Assembly (NCBI GenBank): GCA_041821185.1
Contig: JBGUBD010000003.1
Span: forward strand, 372,001-436,000
Reading direction: 5' to 3'
Source of the DNA: Phycisphaerales bacterium AB-hyl4
GTDB taxonomy: Bacteria > Planctomycetota > Phycisphaerae > Phycisphaerales > Phycisphaeraceae
DNA length: 64,000 nt
Position 1 is the first letter of the stretch; every line of letters starts with the position of its first letter. This document shows, piece after piece, positions 61,570 to 64,000 of the stretch. A program made the position numbers and the translations under genes. The notes under the pieces are model-generated. The model was given only the letters and a program-made list of their open reading frames with translations. It was not told the DNA's origin and did not search any database.

Positions 61570-64000
61570 CCCGAGGCCTCCACCACCGCCACGGTCTTCG
61601 ACACGTTCCAGCCCTGCACCGTCAGACGATACCGCGCGGGAAAAGTCCCGCCAGCCAACGGCCGAATCTCGCGCCGTTCACCGGGCACGAGCATCAGCGC
61701 GTTGTCGTCCGTGGCGATCGCCTCGCTCGTCCCATCTACGTCAACCTCGACGTCGAGCAGCAACATGACCGCCACCGTCTCGCCCGAGTTGTGTACGGTG
61801 ATGCTCGACTGGTCGGCTTCAATCTTCACCTCGGCCGACGGCATGTCCCTCATGTCCCGAAACAGAACGCCCCGCTTGCGATGCTGCACCACCGCCTCGC
61901 GATTGGGCGTACGCTCCCGAATGAACATCGACTGCGAAACCACTTTCTGGCAGTCGGTCTTAAGCTGGAGCACGATCTTGTTTTCGCCAGTCGTCTTCAG
62001 CAGGCCGTCGGGAATGTCAACGAAGCACGGCTCTAGGCGGGGTAGTGTGATCGGATCGCTGAAAAACTTGTAGTCCGTTTTCGAATCGAGACGAGCATCC
62101 GGCTGCGTCCCGCCCCACGGAACATGCGCCATCGCGCCTAGATCGAGGCTTGACCCGCGCAACTCGCGCGAACCGAGGCTTTGCCCGTTCACGATGACCT
62201 CCCACGACGCCTCGATGCCAGGACAGAAAAACGCCAGCGACTTGCCACGCAAAGCTTCGGGCAGCGTGAACGTACGGCAGTAGCGAACGCTCGTTTCCGT
62301 CGCACCGTCGCCCGACCGGTCTTCCGCAGTCTGCTCGAAGTCGCGCTCGACATTCTTCTGCACGATCGACTCGAAACCGTCATCGCCCAGTTGCATGTCA
62401 TTGCCCGGCAGCGAAATCTCATTGCCGCGGCCGTCGGTCCATGGGCCATCCAGCCGTAGCGCGTCAGGCGTGTGAACGAGGTTTGACACCGCAATCCAAT
62501 AGGCATTCTGAAAGAAGGTCTGACCATCGCGGCGCAAGCGCGTAAACAGAAACAGCGTCCGCTCCGCCAGGTGCTCGGGAATCTGCCATGCCAGCGTATC
62601 CAGCGTTCGCGCGGCGTTGGCGTCAATGTCCGCCGACGCACGCCACTGATGGACGACATTGCCTTGCGTGTCGATCACGTCGACCTCGCACTGAAGCGAC
62701 GAGGCAGACACGCCGTCGTTGACCAGGCAGATCGGCACGTCGAGCGTTTCGCCCGGGTCCCAAAGGTACTTTTCCAGATCAACCAGCAACGCCAACGGCT
62801 TGCTCGACGTGACATAGTGATAGAACGCCGGCTTCGGCAGCCCCCACCAGTCGACAATCTCGCGGTGCAGGCAAGGCCAGGGCACGCTGTATTGCCAGTT
62901 CAGATGACCACTGCAACGGAACATCTGCATCCGGCAATACTCGACGTTGACCTGAAGCACACGCACATGAGCGAAGTGATTCGCCAGCACCGCATGTGTA
63001 TAGCTGTCGTCCGCGGCGTATTCACTGGCGAAGCCGATGAACTCGGAAGGCACGCCGAAGAAGTGCCGGAACTGTTTCTCATCCAACGGCCACTGCGGGG
63101 TAATGAACTTGTCCAGCGAGGCGAACATCGGCGCACTACGGCCCACCGCCACCTCGCTGCGAAACAACACCTGCCGTTTGTCGCCGGGCAGGATGTCGAG
63201 ATACTTGTTCCGTATGGCGGTGGGCGTGGGCACGAGCCCGCCATGCTTGTCACCCTTGTAAGGCGAACTGCGACGGAACGGCCGACTGTCATCCGTCTCC
63301 GCGACGACCGCCGCGAGCGTGTCCACCGCCGACTTATTCTCGATGTTGTCCGGCTCGAATTCATTGCCACCTGAATAAAACACCAGGCTCGGGCGGTTGT
63401 ACAGCCGGCGCACCGTGTCGCGTGCGCAGCGGGCGAGCAACTGCCGATCCAGCGCCGGATAGTTTTCACAGGCCAGCCAGAACTCCTGCCAGCACAGCAG
63501 GCCCAAGCGATCGCAGACGTCGTAGAACGCGTCGGTCTCGGCCAGCGAGCCGCCCCAGACGCGCATGAAGTTCAGCCCCCCTACCTTCGCCGGCCGCAGC
63601 AGTCGTTCGTAGCGTGAACGGTCGAGGCGAAGCAGCACGTCGGCATGCACCCAGTTGCTTCCCTTCAGGAAAACGCGACGACCGTTGAGTGAAAGCACCC
63701 AGTTGTACAGCGGGTGGATCATCGTCCACGGCCGAGCGGTGTGGCCGCTGACCTGCGTGACCCATGCCATATCTTCGTTTTCGACAAAGCGGATCTCACG
63801 CACGCCGAACGTGGCCGTTTGATCATCGCCACGCGTACCGCGTAGTCGCGTGTTCAGCCGATAGAGGTGGGCATCGCCCAACCCGTTGCACCACCACAGT
63901 CGGGCGTGGTCGAGCTTGATCCGTTTGCGCACCGTCGTCGATTCGCCCGGGCCAAGCATCTGCTGTACGGTGCCGGACATCGACTGCGACAGCGCGAACG
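61566..64000 (-). CDS. GH2 beta-mannosidase-like protein (5' end outside window)
   Basis: The frame runs through the window edge, so the N-terminal sugar-binding domain is cut off. What is present is the Ig-like domain, the TIM barrel (FLKGSNWVHADVLL, GGLNFMRVWGGSLAETDAFYDVCDRLGLLCWQEFWLAC) with the acid/base Glu in VFYSGGNEFEP, and EFIGFASEYAADD, where the nucleophile is expected. Further beta domains follow. RVWGG-type sequence and WQEF are typical of beta-mannosidases rather than galactosidases. A late segment about 500-640 resembles a second sugar-binding jelly roll. Partner: manA, translationally coupled. Confidence 0.85.
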   Translation of the reverse strand, partial: FALSQSMSGTVQQMLGPGESTTVRKRIKLDHARLWWCNGLGDAHLYRLNTRLRGTRGDDQTATFGVREIRFVENEDMAWVTQVSGHTARPWTMIHPLYNWVLSLNGRRVFLKGSNWVHADVLLRLDRSRYERLLRPAKVGGLNFMRVWGGSLAETDAFYDVCDRLGLLCWQEFWLACENYPALDRQLLARCARDTVRRLYNRPSLVFYSGGNEFEPDNIENKSAVDTLAAVVAETDDSRPFRRSSPYKGDKHGGLVPTPTAIRNKYLDILPGDKRQVLFRSEVAVGRSAPMFASLDKFITPQWPLDEKQFRHFFGVPSEFIGFASEYAADDSYTHAVLANHFAHVRVLQVNVEYCRMQMFRCSGHLNWQYSVPWPCLHREIVDWWGLPKPAFYHYVTSSKPLALLVDLEKYLWDPGETLDVPICLVNDGVSASSLQCEVDVIDTQGNVVHQWRASADIDANAARTLDTLAWQIPEHLAERTLFLFTRLRRDGQTFFQNAYWIAVSNLVHTPDALRLDGPWTDGRGNEISLPGNDMQLGDDGFESIVQKNVERDFEQTAEDRSGDGATETSVRYCRTFTLPEALRGKSLAFFCPGIEASWEVIVNGQSLGSRELRGSSLDLGAMAHVPWGGTQPDARLDSKTDYKFFSDPITLPRLEPCFVDIPDGLLKTTGENKIVLQLKTDCQKVVSQSMFIRERTPNREAVVQHRKRGVLFRDMRDMPSAEVKIEADQSSITVHNSGETVAVMLLLDVEVDVDGTSEAIATDDNALMLVPGERREIRPLAGGTFPARYRLTVQGWNVSKTVAVVEASG

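Overview
The window is high-GC, gene-dense DNA from a Gram-negative bacterium, most likely a planctomycete of the Phycisphaerae type. The grounds are inference from gene content: a PEP-CTERM sorted glycosidase-like protein, a XylR-type regulator (sugar-binding domain plus AraC helix-turn-helix), lipid A and heptose genes (lpxK, hldE), cimA-type isoleucine synthesis, and many dispersed palindromic intergenic repeats. No rRNA, tRNA, CRISPR array, phage or insertion sequence was recognised.

Region 1 (1-12.2 kb) is mostly housekeeping. It holds the end of dnaJ, then grpE and an FmdB-type zinc ribbon. A minus-strand run follows: VOC protein, ribH, nusB, ftsY, a HAD phosphatase, KDPG aldolase and an entericidin-like lipoprotein. 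After it come mdh, lpxK, hldE and a Dabb protein on the plus strand, then cimA on the minus strand. Upstream of cimA, at 12.25-12.41 kb, the sequence contains every part of an isoleucine-responsive transcription attenuator: promoter, 21-codon leader peptide with four Ile codons, competing hairpins and a terminator with a T run. This is the best-supported novel observation in the window.

Region 2 (12.6-36.6 kb) is mixed. It includes an amidohydrolase-fold protein that has lost its metal ligands and is coupled to a lipoprotein gene, a double-length ABC permease, an arylamine N-acetyltransferase, and a flavin reductase divergent from a SufR-like Fe-S regulator with interlocked promoters. It also has a TPM protein, an acyl-CoA dehydrogenase, a multi-PAS histidine kinase with a receiver-only partner, a Ku/LigD end-joining pair, and a stress group (ExoD, DUF1328, DUF892). 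The region closes with a fragment of a GH42-like galactosidase, glutamate dehydrogenase and a KaiC-like/ATP-grasp fusion.

Region 3 (36.6-64 kb) is a carbohydrate-metabolism island. Its core is a tight five-gene minus-strand operon (FucI-like isomerase, PfkB kinase, APH-fold kinase, enolase paralogue, ketoglutarate-semialdehyde-type dehydrogenase) divergent from a XylR-like regulator. The enolase paralogue has substitutions at active-site positions (equivalents of yeast His373 and Glu168), so I suspect a different substrate and an undescribed sugar route. Around the operon lie a DegT aminotransferase, an alpha/alpha-barrel hydrolase and a GNAT-like acyltransferase in one operon, an M42-like peptidase, an AGXT2-like aminotransferase with methylmalonate-semialdehyde dehydrogenase, a PhyH dioxygenase, a GH116 glycosidase, and mannose-6-phosphate isomerase overlapping a GH2 beta-mannosidase-like gene that runs off the window.
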